From positions 186,001 to 250,000 of the forward strand of contig JBAOHL010000002.1 in NCBI GenBank assembly GCA_037045045.1: 64,000 nt of DNA, read 5' to 3'. Made by a program: the position numbers and the translations under genes. This document shows, in pieces, positions 8,845 through 16,725 of this stretch (within the stretch, counting starts at the first letter, position 1; every line of letters begins with the position of its first letter). The notes under the pieces are model-generated. The model had not been told where the DNA came from and made no database searches. It saw nothing but the letters and a program-made list of their open reading frames with translations. The DNA is from Phosphoribacter sp037045045. Lineage in GTDB: Bacteria; Actinomycetota; Actinomycetes; Actinomycetales; Dermatophilaceae.

Positions 8845-8902
8845 GGGATCCCCCTTTTCAGAGCGACTCTTGCCCCATCGGGTGATCAAGTACCGTTGCG
8901 GC

Positions 8903-9766
8903 ATGCCCGATGATCGACCGATCGATCTCCACGCGATCACCCCCGGTGACATCGGGCCTGTCGCCGACTTCCTCGCAACTCACCTAAGCAGCGGTGTCCC
9001 GGCGAGCGGCTGGCGGGCGGCGCTGCAGCGAAGCTGGACGCCACTGCCCAACCATGGATTCATGCTGACCCGGGACGGAGAGGTGGTTGGGGTCCAACTC
9101 GCGTTCTACTCCACCCGGCGGATCGGGGGTGTCGAGGAACACTTCTGCAACCTTGGCGCCTGGTGCGTGATCGAGGACTCCCGTGCGCATGGTCTGAAGC
9201 TTCTGCGGGCCGTCCTTCGTCAGCCCGGATACACCTTCACGGACCTGTCTCCTAGCGGCAACGTCGTCGCACTCAACAAGCGACTCAAGTTCGCCTCGCT
9301 GGACACGGCTACTGCGGCGTTGCCCAATCTGCCCTGGCCCACGACGGGGAGCATTCGGGTCACCTCCGACCGCATGGCCCTCGGGCGACGACTCTCGGGG
9401 CCCGACCTGCAGCTCTTTCGTGACCACGAGGACGCGGCGGCCGCTAATCACATCCTGGTTACCGACGGTGACGAGACGTGTTACGTGATCTTCCGCCGGG
9501 ATCGACGCAAGAGAATGCCGTTCTTCGTGTCGATCCTCTATGTGAGCAACGCCGAACTCTTCGCCCGGGCGCAGCGGCACGTGTCTCGGCACCTTCTTCT
9601 GCGGTACGGCGTGCCGGTCACACTCGCTGAACTGCGCATCGTGGGCGGGCGGCCCCGCGGGGCGACCCTGCTCAAGCATCCCCGCCCCAAGATGTTCAAA
9701 AGCGACCACATCCAGCCGGACCAGGTTGACTATCTGTACAGCGAATTGACCAATGTCGCCTGGTAG
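8903..9766 (+). CDS. GNAT/FemAB-like acyltransferase
   Basis: A 287-residue cytoplasmic protein from ATG 8903; upstream ATGs at 8780 and 8831 are in frame, but MPDDRPIDLHAITPGDIGPV looks like the true beginning of a GNAT fold. The N-terminal half has the beta-sheet pattern GFMLTRDGEVVGVQLAFY of acetyltransferases, and a second domain (about 150-270) suggests a double-GNAT or FemAB-related protein. No Shine-Dalgarno sequence precedes 8903, and TTGCCC (8870-8875) and TACCGT (8891-8896) could be -35/-10 elements of a nearly leaderless transcript. It is the first gene of a cassette with a ligase, a decarboxylase and an acyl carrier protein, so its acyl or aminoacyl donor may be carrier-bound. Substrate unknown. 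Confidence 0.65.
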   Translation: MPDDRPIDLHAITPGDIGPVADFLATHLSSGVPASGWRAALQRSWTPLPNHGFMLTRDGEVVGVQLAFYSTRRIGGVEEHFCNLGAWCVIEDSRAHGLKLLRAVLRQPGYTFTDLSPSGNVVALNKRLKFASLDTATAALPNLPWPTTGSIRVTSDRMALGRRLSGPDLQLFRDHEDAAAANHILVTDGDETCYVIFRRDRRKRMPFFVSILYVSNAELFARAQRHVSRHLLLRYGVPVTLAELRIVGGRPRGATLLKHPRPKMFKSDHIQPDQVDYLYSELTNVAW

Positions 9767-9793
9767 CAGGCGACACGGAGGGAAGCGACCGGG

Positions 9794-11419
9794 ATGAGAA
9801 CCGCACTGCACGAGCTACTCGACGAGCGGGTCGCCCGTGACGGAAACGCCCCGGCCCTGACATACAGGTCGCAAACCTGGAGCTACGCAGATTTGCACGC
9901 CCAGGTCTCCTGCCTGTCGGTGGGCCTGCGCCGACTGGGCGTCGGACGCGAAGACCGGGTCGCAGTCTTCCTCGAAAAGCGTCTGGAAACGGTTGCCACG
10001 ATCTTCGGAACCTCCGCCGCCGGGGGGGCGTTCGTCCCTGTCAACCCGCTGCTGCGGGCCGCGCAGGTGGCGTACATCCTTGCCGACTGCGACGTCCGCG
10101 TGCTCGTCACGTCGTCGGAGAGGTTGGCCCTCTTGCGTGACGAGCTCGGCGGATGCCCGACCCTGGATCACGTCGTTCTCGTGCCGTCGGGCTCGGCGAC
10201 GTCGAGACCGGGAGCGGCGGACGAAGCGGAGGCCGCCTACCAAGTCCACGGCTGGCACGAGGCATTCCCCACGGAAGCGGCTGCGTACCCGATCCCACGC
10301 CCCCTGGATCTTGACCTCGGCGCGATCCTCTACACGTCGGGCAGCACTGGCAAGCCCAAGGGGGTCATGCTTAGCCACCGCAACCTCATCGTCGGGGCAG
10401 AGAGCGTGAGCGAATACCTCGGCAATGGCGCTTCCGACGTCATACTGGCGGCCCTGCCGCTCAGCTTTGACGCGGGGCTGAGCCAGGTGACGACGGCATT
10501 CTCGGTGGGTGCCCACGTCGTCCTCATGAACTACCTGCTTCCCAGGGACGTCGTCCGCCTGTGCGCGAAGCACCAGGTCACCGGCCTGACGTGCGTGCCG
10601 CCCCTATGGATCCAGATCGCCGCGCAGGATTGGCCCGCCGCGGCGTCGGAACGTATGCGCTACTTCGCCAACACCGGCGGTCGGATGCCACGAACTACTC
10701 TGGACCGGCTGCGAGAGTGCTTCCCCCAGGCCAAGCCCTATCTCATGTACGGCCTTACCGAGGCCTTCCGGTCCACCTACCTCGACCCCGCACAGGTCGA
10801 TGTCCGCCCAGGCTCTATCGGCAAGGCGATCCCCAATGCGGAGATCCTGGTTGTCCGCCCCGACGGCACCCCCTGCTTGCCTGGGGAGGAAGGTGAGCTC
10901 GTGCATCGTGGCGCGCTCGTGGCGCTGGGCTACTGGAACGACGCGAACCGAACATCCGAACGTTTCCGCCCTGTTCCGCGCGCGGTCCTCGGCAACCGGA
11001 CCCCAGAGCTCGCTGTCTGGTCCGGTGACACGGTCGTCGCAGACGACGAGGGATACCTCTTCTTCGTCGGTCGCAAGGACGAGATGATCAAGACCTCTGG
11101 CTACCGGGTCAGCCCGACGGAGGTCGAAGAAGTCGCCTACGACACCGGCCTCGTCAGTGACGCAGTGGCCGTGGGCGTCGACGACCCGGCGCTGGGCCAG
11201 CGCATCGTTCTGTTCGCCGCGCCGAAAGCCGGCGGCGGACTCGACGTGGACGTCGTCTTGGCGACGATGCGGCGCCAGATGCCGCTATACATGGTCCCCT
11301 CGCAGGTCGTGGTGCGCGAGAAGCTACCGAGATCCCCGAACGGGAAGTTCGACCGGAACCTGCTCCGCAGCGAATGCTCACCTGAGCTTCCCGGACCTGA
11401 CGCGAGCGTGCCATCATGA
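9794..11419 (+). CDS. AMP-forming acyl-CoA/acyl-ACP ligase, exosortase-A-cassette type
   Basis: A 541-residue ANL-superfamily enzyme that activates a carboxylate with ATP to an acyl-adenylate and passes it to a thiol. Motifs seen: A3 YTSGSTGKPKGVMLSH (P-loop-like), ANTGGRMP, YGLTEAFRSTYL (A5), YLFFVGRKDEMIKTSGYRVSP (A8 hinge) and the catalytic lysine in PRSPNGKFDR (A10). It is followed with a 4-bp overlap by a PLP decarboxylase and then by a stand-alone acyl carrier protein. This ligase-decarboxylase order matches the pair described in exosortase-A (PEP-CTERM) loci (families TIGR03098/TIGR03099), which I recall from family knowledge and did not search. The activated substrate may be an amino or hydroxy acid loaded on the carrier. 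Confidence 0.85.
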   Translation: MRTALHELLDERVARDGNAPALTYRSQTWSYADLHAQVSCLSVGLRRLGVGREDRVAVFLEKRLETVATIFGTSAAGGAFVPVNPLLRAAQVAYILADCDVRVLVTSSERLALLRDELGGCPTLDHVVLVPSGSATSRPGAADEAEAAYQVHGWHEAFPTEAAAYPIPRPLDLDLGAILYTSGSTGKPKGVMLSHRNLIVGAESVSEYLGNGASDVILAALPLSFDAGLSQVTTAFSVGAHVVLMNYLLPRDVVRLCAKHQVTGLTCVPPLWIQIAAQDWPAAASERMRYFANTGGRMPRTTLDRLRECFPQAKPYLMYGLTEAFRSTYLDPAQVDVRPGSIGKAIPNAEILVVRPDGTPCLPGEEGELVHRGALVALGYWNDANRTSERFRPVPRAVLGNRTPELAVWSGDTVVADDEGYLFFVGRKDEMIKTSGYRVSPTEVEEVAYDTGLVSDAVAVGVDDPALGQRIVLFAAPKAGGGLDVDVVLATMRRQMPLYMVPSQVVVREKLPRSPNGKFDRNLLRSECSPELPGPDASVPS

Positions 11420-12645
11420 CGGCGCGCGACATTATCGCGGGTTTCCCTAGCGCCGACGGTCAGCTGCTTGTGGGCGGCATCCCGCTCGGGCGGCTCGCCG
11501 CCCGGGTCGGCTCGACCCCGTTCTTCGCCTACGACCGAACCCTCCTGGAAGGAAGGGTCGCCAGACTTCGGACGACACTGCCGGCCGAGATCCACCTGAG
11601 TTACGCGATGAAGGCCAACCCGATGCCGGCAATCGTCCAGCACCTCGCCCGCCTCGTCGACTCCATCGATGTGGCGTCGGCGGGAGAGATGCAGGCCGCA
11701 CTCGACACGACCATGCCACCATCGCGAATCAGTTTCGCTGGGCCCGGCAAGACCGAGGTCGAGATTGGACAAGCCGTAGCCGCCGGGGTTCTCATCGAAC
11801 TCGAGTCGTCGACGGAAGCCGATCGAGTCATCGCCGCCGGCGAGCGCCTGGGTTTGCGACCGCGGGTGGCCGTCCGGGTCAATCCGGACTTCGCCGTCAA
11901 GGGGTCCGGCATGCGCATGGGAGGCGGCCCACAGCAGTTTGGCGTCGACGCCGAACGCGTACCCGACCTGCTCGACAGACTCGGCTCCGCTGACCTCGAT
12001 ATGGAGGGCTTCCACGTCTTTGCGGGCTCACAAAACCTGCGAGCGGAGATCATCTGCGAAGCCCAGCGGCGCACGGTCGACCTTGTCTTGTCGCTGGCTG
12101 ATGCCAGCCCAAGCCCTGTGCGATACGTCAACCTGGGCGGCGGGTTCGGCATTCCATATTTCGATAGGGATGAGCCCGTGGACCTGGCGGCGATCGGGGC
12201 CAACGTGGAGAAGCTCGTCTCTGAGCGGATCCAACCAAATCTCCCAGAGGCACGCACCGTCATCGAACTCGGGCGCTACATCGTCGGCGAGTGCGGCGTC
12301 TACGTGACGCGGATCGTCGATCGCAAGGTTTCACGCGGTCAGGAGTACCTCGTCGTCGACGGTGGAATGCATCACCAACTGGCAGCCTCGGGCAACTTCG
12401 GGCAAGCTGTCCGGCGCAATTACCCCATTGCCGTGGGCACGCGGATGGACCAGCCGGATGCGCCGGCAGCCGTGCACGTCGTCGGTTGCCTCTGCACGCC
12501 GCTGGACCTCCTCGGTGCTAAGGTCCCTCTGCCGGCCGCAGACATCGGTGATCTGGTCGTCGTCTTCCAGGCAGGCGCATACGGATTAACAGCGAGCCCG
12601 ACGGCGTTCCTGGGCCATCCCGCGCCGGCCGAGGTGCTCGTGTGA
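11416..12645 (+). CDS. PLP-dependent Orn/Lys/DAP-type decarboxylase, exosortase-A-cassette type
   Basis: A 409-residue fold-III PLP enzyme. The lysine of SYAMKANPMP (about residue 71) forms the Schiff base, IDVASAGEMQAA and ISFAGPGKTEVEI shape the barrel, NLGGGFGIPYF is the glycine loop binding PLP phosphate, and VVGCLCTPLDLL (reactive Cys) and FQAGAYGLTASPTAF are the C-terminal active-site motifs of diaminopimelate/ornithine decarboxylases. It is coupled by an ATGA overlap to the ligase upstream. Its likely role is decarboxylation of an amino acid, free or derivatised, to give an amine for modification of the polysaccharide. It is unlikely to be LysA, given its operon. Confidence 0.85.
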   Translation: MTARDIIAGFPSADGQLLVGGIPLGRLAARVGSTPFFAYDRTLLEGRVARLRTTLPAEIHLSYAMKANPMPAIVQHLARLVDSIDVASAGEMQAALDTTMPPSRISFAGPGKTEVEIGQAVAAGVLIELESSTEADRVIAAGERLGLRPRVAVRVNPDFAVKGSGMRMGGGPQQFGVDAERVPDLLDRLGSADLDMEGFHVFAGSQNLRAEIICEAQRRTVDLVLSLADASPSPVRYVNLGGGFGIPYFDRDEPVDLAAIGANVEKLVSERIQPNLPEARTVIELGRYIVGECGVYVTRIVDRKVSRGQEYLVVDGGMHHQLAASGNFGQAVRRNYPIAVGTRMDQPDAPAAVHVVGCLCTPLDLLGAKVPLPAADIGDLVVVFQAGAYGLTASPTAFLGHPAPAEVLV

Positions 12646-12685
12646 CGATCGCCTCCCTCGGCGCGCCAGGGTTTCGAGAAATGAT

Positions 12686-12710
12686 GGTGCCTGGCGCCGC
12701 ACCAGGCACC
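12686..12710 (+). promoter_or_regulatory. Strong hairpin before the acyl carrier protein gene
   Basis: A perfect 9-bp inverted repeat, GGTGCCTGG (12686-12694) and CCAGGCACC (12702-12710), with a 7-base loop. It lies between the decarboxylase stop and the AGGGAGG ribosome-binding site of the carrier protein. There is no T-run, so it is more likely an mRNA processing or stability element that raises carrier protein yield than a full terminator. Confidence 0.6.
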
Positions 12711-12726
12711 CAACAGGGAGGTCACA

Positions 12727-12990
12727 TTGGACACCAACAAGGACACACTCAGCGAGGTGATCTCCATCGTCGTCGAGACGCTCGGCATCGAGGATCGCGC
12801 CGGTACGCTCGATGCCTCGACTCCCCTTTTCGGAAGCATGCCAGAGCTTGACTCCCTGGCAGTGATCGAGGTCATCACCCGGATCGAGGACCGATTCGGC
12901 CTGTACGTGGACGATGGCTTTAGCGGTGACGACTTCGACACGATTGGCACACTCGCGAACTTCGTCGATGGGCTTCTCGCGACGACCTAG
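12727..12990 (+). CDS. Acyl carrier protein
   Basis: An 87-residue acidic protein starting at TTG 12727, chosen because of the strong AGGGAGG ribosome-binding site 7 bases upstream and the natural ACP length. PELDSLAVIEVI contains the D-S-L phosphopantetheine attachment serine at the start of helix II, and the helix pattern matches ACP/PCP folds. It ends the rightward cassette and is the likely thiol acceptor for the ligase product and donor for the GNAT/FemAB-like transferase. It is not the fatty-acid ACP by context. Confidence 0.9.
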   Translation: MDTNKDTLSEVISIVVETLGIEDRAGTLDASTPLFGSMPELDSLAVIEVITRIEDRFGLYVDDGFSGDDFDTIGTLANFVDGLLATT

Positions 12991-13024
12991 GCGCGCCTCG
13001 GGTCAGTGGGGCATGAGCTGTCTT

Positions 13025-14221
13025 CTACCCTCGCAGGATCGAGTGCCTACGTAGGAGAGGCAACGAGCGCTTGTCTCTCCAGGCATCGGGAAGGTCCTTG
13101 AGCACCGCCCCGCCGAGCAACCATGTGGCGCCCTGCTGAAGGCCCAGAACCCAGGGCATTCGTTGCGGCAGACGACCGGCAATGTAAGGTAGGTCTTCCA
13201 TAGCGAGATCGGCAAGCAGCACGGAGCTCTCAGCATCAACGCCGTCCGCCATCGCCAAGAGAAGGTCCAGGTTGTCCGCTGCCTGGAACGTCACCGGGTT
13301 TCCTCGTCGGGTCAATTGCACGGCCCCACCGGCCACCTCGGCGAATCCGCCTAGCCGATCGTAGTTGATGACTGTCAACCCCCCTCGGTCCGCAAAGCTC
13401 AAGAGGTCGGCATCGGTGCGGATATCTGCGAAGACGGCGGGTACGCCGAGCGCGCGTCCACCCCTTAGCGCTCGGTACGAGCGGATCGCCCATCCCAGGC
13501 GCCAGCCGTGGGCACGGACGACCCGGGTGTCTTTCCAGGTCCGCGCCCGCGGGCCGATATCGCCACAGGTCGTCCGGCACGGAAGCGCCTCTGGGTAGAG
13601 CGCAGCCACCCGACGATGAGCCACATCCAGGCGGTCGAGGTTGATCGTCAGACTGTTGTGCGTCACCGGGATATTCACCGCTCCGACGCCCAACCCGAGA
13701 CGCCGCATGCGCAAACCATATTCGACGGCATACGCGTGCCAAGCGAGATCCGGATCGGTGCTCAATGGTTCGGCGAGGACTCGGTCGCGCCGAACCATGA
13801 ACAGCACTTCATCGATGCTGTCGACGGGCTGGGGTGTATCGGCGTTGTCGCCGATAACCTGAACTCGGTCGCGCATTCGGCCGACGAAGGGACCGCTGCT
13901 AGGCACGCCGCTCGCCCCGAGAATGCCCCACGTCTCGCCCTCTAGGTGTCGAGCGATTTCGACAATGCGACCGAGCGAGTGGAGGTACACATCCTGGTGT
14001 ACGAACACAAGGACAGAGTGGCGCGCCTGAACCGCGCCGTGGTTGAGCGCCGCACCCGCCGAGGTAAACGCCTGCGCGGTGTTATCGACCGCGAGGTACT
14101 CGATGTCGAGGGAGTCCGGGGCTTGGGCTATGGATCGGTCCAAGCACTCCTTGCGGACCGCGGGATCATTGAAGACGCAGACGACTGTTATGCCACGCCC
14201 AACCGGCGTCTCAACCGTCAT
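13025..14221 (-). CDS. Glycosyltransferase family 2-like protein with unknown C-terminal domain
   Basis: A 398-residue protein. The N-terminal approximately 200 residues match the glycosyltransferase-like family PF13712 by pattern: ITVVCVFNDPAVRKECLDRSI, AVDNTAQAFTSAGAALNHGA and VLVFVHQDVY, where HQDVY replaces the DxD motif, then GILGASGVP. The C-terminal half (ADIRTDADLLSFADRGG... and VTFQAADNLDLLLAM) has no family I recognise and could be a second catalytic or binding domain. It is the last gene of the long leftward series that starts with the initiating transferase near 31 kb, and is separated from the next by 44 bp. Probable role: transfer of a sugar during repeat-unit assembly. Confidence 0.7.
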   Translation of the reverse strand: MTVETPVGRGITVVCVFNDPAVRKECLDRSIAQAPDSLDIEYLAVDNTAQAFTSAGAALNHGAVQARHSVLVFVHQDVYLHSLGRIVEIARHLEGETWGILGASGVPSSGPFVGRMRDRVQVIGDNADTPQPVDSIDEVLFMVRRDRVLAEPLSTDPDLAWHAYAVEYGLRMRRLGLGVGAVNIPVTHNSLTINLDRLDVAHRRVAALYPEALPCRTTCGDIGPRARTWKDTRVVRAHGWRLGWAIRSYRALRGGRALGVPAVFADIRTDADLLSFADRGGLTVINYDRLGGFAEVAGGAVQLTRRGNPVTFQAADNLDLLLAMADGVDAESSVLLADLAMEDLPYIAGRLPQRMPWVLGLQQGATWLLGGAVLKDLPDAWRDKRSLPLLRRHSILRG

Positions 14222-14265
14222 CCCCTACCACCTTCCGTCGCTGACCTATCGTCCCATCCGGTCCC

Positions 14266-15441
14266 TCAACCGGCACCAGGGCTACGGGGCTCTGCGGAGC
14301 ACGCCAACGTGTCTCCGGCCACAGCTGCCTGTACTGCTTCCGCGAAGGCACCGACGGAAAAGAGCTCCGCCACCCTGAGCGGGGCCGACGAACCGAGCCG
14401 TCGTCGCAAAGCTTCGTCGTCAATGACGCTCACGATCGCGTCTGCGAACGCCTCGACATCGGTGGGCGAGACGACAATGCCGACGTCGCCCACTTGGTCG
14501 GGCACACCGCCGACGCCAAAGGCCACAACTGGAACTCCGAGCAGCATGGACTCGAGAACGACGAGGGGGAAGGGGTCGTCGCGTGAAGGCAAGGTACCGA
14601 TGTCGAAGCGGCGAATGAGCGGGTATGGATTGGCCCTCGGCCCCACGAACTCGATCGGCTCCCCGGGGCGGACATCGACAGGTTCGCCGATGTTGCCGAC
14701 CCAGACGAAGCGCAGCCGACGGTCCTGGCGAGCGGCCAGAACTCGCCGAGCCGCCTGGACCCAAAGGTCCGCCCCCTTGCGGTGTTCGACGGCGCCGCAG
14801 CAACCGATCACGAGATCGCCATCGGAGACCTCTAAGGTGAGTGGCTCGGCAGCCAGTTGCCGGACCGCCTCACTGTCCGGAACCGAGGGGATGAGACGGA
14901 TGGCCTCCACGCGACGGCCGGATATGGCGGCTAGGTCCCTCTGCACGCTCGGTGAGCAGGCAACCAGTTCCACGTCATCCATATCCGCCGATACGTGCGC
15001 GGCCACGAAGAATGGCCGGGCCACGGCAGCGGACTCGTGGGCGTGCAGTACGACCCGTCGACGCAACCAGCGCGCCGGCCGAACATACCCGACTGCCGCG
15101 GTCGAGTTGACATACACAACATCTGGCCGTGCCCGAGCGATGCTCCACCAAGCCACCATGGTGTCAACGGCCCGGCCCAGGACGCTCGTCGAGCGAGTCT
15201 CGCGTAGACGGCGCCGGACTCGGTGAAGTGGCTCGACCGACGTTTCGCACACGGCGGCGAACTCATCCAGCAGCGGGCCGGGTAGCCGAGAGACCACTGA
15301 AACGTGGTGACCATGGTCACGTAGCGCTCGGGCGGCCAGGATGGCGACCCGAGGAGCGCCGGTCCGTGATGCCTCGTGGCTGACGATAAGCACCCGCGGC
15401 GTGCGGTCCTCCCAGTCCTTCCTGGCGAACCACCTAGTCAT
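14266..15441 (-). CDS. Family 4 glycosyltransferase
   Basis: A 391-residue GT-B enzyme from ATG 15441; the frame is open further upstream, but that part lies inside the preceding gene. VLIVSHEASRTGAPRVAIL is the N-terminal glycine-rich region, VIGCCGAVEHRKGADLWVQA opens the donor domain, and PFPLVVLESMLLGVPVVAF carries the family-4 E-x7-E motif. The upstream transferase ends inside the first codons (8-bp overlap), suggesting coupled translation. It probably adds one sugar of the repeat unit at the cytoplasmic membrane face. Confidence 0.88.
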   Translation of the reverse strand: MTRWFARKDWEDRTPRVLIVSHEASRTGAPRVAILAARALRDHGHHVSVVSRLPGPLLDEFAAVCETSVEPLHRVRRRLRETRSTSVLGRAVDTMVAWWSIARARPDVVYVNSTAAVGYVRPARWLRRRVVLHAHESAAVARPFFVAAHVSADMDDVELVACSPSVQRDLAAISGRRVEAIRLIPSVPDSEAVRQLAAEPLTLEVSDGDLVIGCCGAVEHRKGADLWVQAARRVLAARQDRRLRFVWVGNIGEPVDVRPGEPIEFVGPRANPYPLIRRFDIGTLPSRDDPFPLVVLESMLLGVPVVAFGVGGVPDQVGDVGIVVSPTDVEAFADAIVSVIDDEALRRRLGSSAPLRVAELFSVGAFAEAVQAAVAGDTLACSAEPRSPGAG

Positions 15442-16723
15442 CGTGTGGCCCGGGCGAGGCACCACTGACCGACGTGCGACCGACTCCTCGAACTCGGCGA
15501 TCCACCGCCTGACGAGCCTGATGGGCCAAGGTCCGAGCCATGACATAGACGGCGTCGGTGAGTCGCACGGTGCGAGATGGCATGGACGCAAGGGAGTCAT
15601 GGTAGATCCGCTCCAGTCGTGCGGTCATGACCTCCAGACCGAACCGACGCCGGACCTCGTTGAGTCCGAAACTACCCAGCGCTTCCCTGTCCCGGCTCCC
15701 GACAAGCCGGTCAACCTCCCGGGCGAGGTGTCCCACGGGATCCAGCTGAGTCTCGGCACCGAAGAAGCCCACCTGATAGAAGTAGGAAGTCGTCGAGGGA
15801 TCGAAAGGGCGCGCGAAGCCGTTCTCACCAAGGACGACCAGGGGCTTGCCGTGCGCTAGGGCTCTCAGCGCCGACCCGCCCATTCCGAGACAGATGTCGG
15901 CGGCGTCGTAGGCCCCCCGTGGATCAGTGAGCGCGCCGGTGAGGACGACACCTGTCCAGCCCAGCTGTCGGTTGACTGCCATCGCCAACCGATGAATCGC
16001 GGGAAAGGCATCCCCGTCACCGACGATGACAAGTCGGAGTCTGGGGTTAGCCAGCCGGGCACAGGCTTCGATGGCATAGGTGAGGCTCTCGGCCTTCATG
16101 TGGGCGTCGACCCGCGTGACCACCACCGCGACGACGACGTCGCCAGTCAGGCCATACTCCGAACGAAAGGCGAAGCCACGTTGCGGATCGGACGAATCGG
16201 CAACGAGGTCGACCGGCGGCTCCATCAGCCAGACCTGGCCGGGCCATCTTGACCGAAGGTCCTCGGCCAGGCGATTGGTCCCGACAATCATCGGCGTATA
16301 CCTCGGCGTGAAGTACACGTTCTCCATCGTCCAGTTCGTCACCACCGCAACCTGCTTCGTGCGAGTGGCCGCGGCGATGCTTGCCGCTGGCCCTAGCCAC
16401 GGCCCGAAAACGTGCACGACATCGGCGTCTACTTCTTCCGCGAACGACCGTATCTGGCGGGCTCGTCCCACGACCCCGCCCTCGGAGGGCAGGACGCGGG
16501 GGTCGAAGCCGCATGACGCGGCGTAGGGAAGGAGCGAGACCTTGACGTCCTCATCGATAGCGAACACGGACACGCGGTGCCCCGAGGCGCGCAGCGAGCG
16601 ACCAAGGTCCAAAGCATTGATGGGGCAGCCGCCGAGAGCCAGCCCCTCTAATCCGATAACCACGCTGAGCGCACGCCGCGCATTTGCTTGTCGCCCAACC
16701 TCGGGTGCGGCCTTTGCGACCAC
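15434..16723 (-). CDS. Family 4 glycosyltransferase
   Basis: A 429-residue GT-B enzyme if translation begins at GTG 16723, two bases after the flippase stop codon. The longer open frame to 17245 is read inside the flippase gene and is compositionally unlike a real N-terminus. VVIGLEGLALGGCPINALDLG is the N-terminal nucleotide-fold start, VHVFGPWLGPAASIAAA lies in the acceptor domain, and GDVVVAVVVTRVDAHMKAE and AADICLGMGGSALRALAHG belong to the donor domain, where the usual glutamates are partly replaced. It sits tightly between wzx and another GT4 gene. Confidence 0.82.
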   Translation of the reverse strand: MVAKAAPEVGRQANARRALSVVIGLEGLALGGCPINALDLGRSLRASGHRVSVFAIDEDVKVSLLPYAASCGFDPRVLPSEGGVVGRARQIRSFAEEVDADVVHVFGPWLGPAASIAAATRTKQVAVVTNWTMENVYFTPRYTPMIVGTNRLAEDLRSRWPGQVWLMEPPVDLVADSSDPQRGFAFRSEYGLTGDVVVAVVVTRVDAHMKAESLTYAIEACARLANPRLRLVIVGDGDAFPAIHRLAMAVNRQLGWTGVVLTGALTDPRGAYDAADICLGMGGSALRALAHGKPLVVLGENGFARPFDPSTTSYFYQVGFFGAETQLDPVGHLAREVDRLVGSRDREALGSFGLNEVRRRFGLEVMTARLERIYHDSLASMPSRTVRLTDAVYVMARTLAHQARQAVDRRVRGVGRTSVSGASPGPHDD

Positions 16724-16725
16724 GG

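Noticed and set aside
13946..15226. 426-residue rightward frame opposite two glycosyltransferase genes
   Set aside because: Low-complexity Arg/Ser/Thr/Pro composition and full overlap with convincing GT genes on the other strand; a shadow of high-GC coding.
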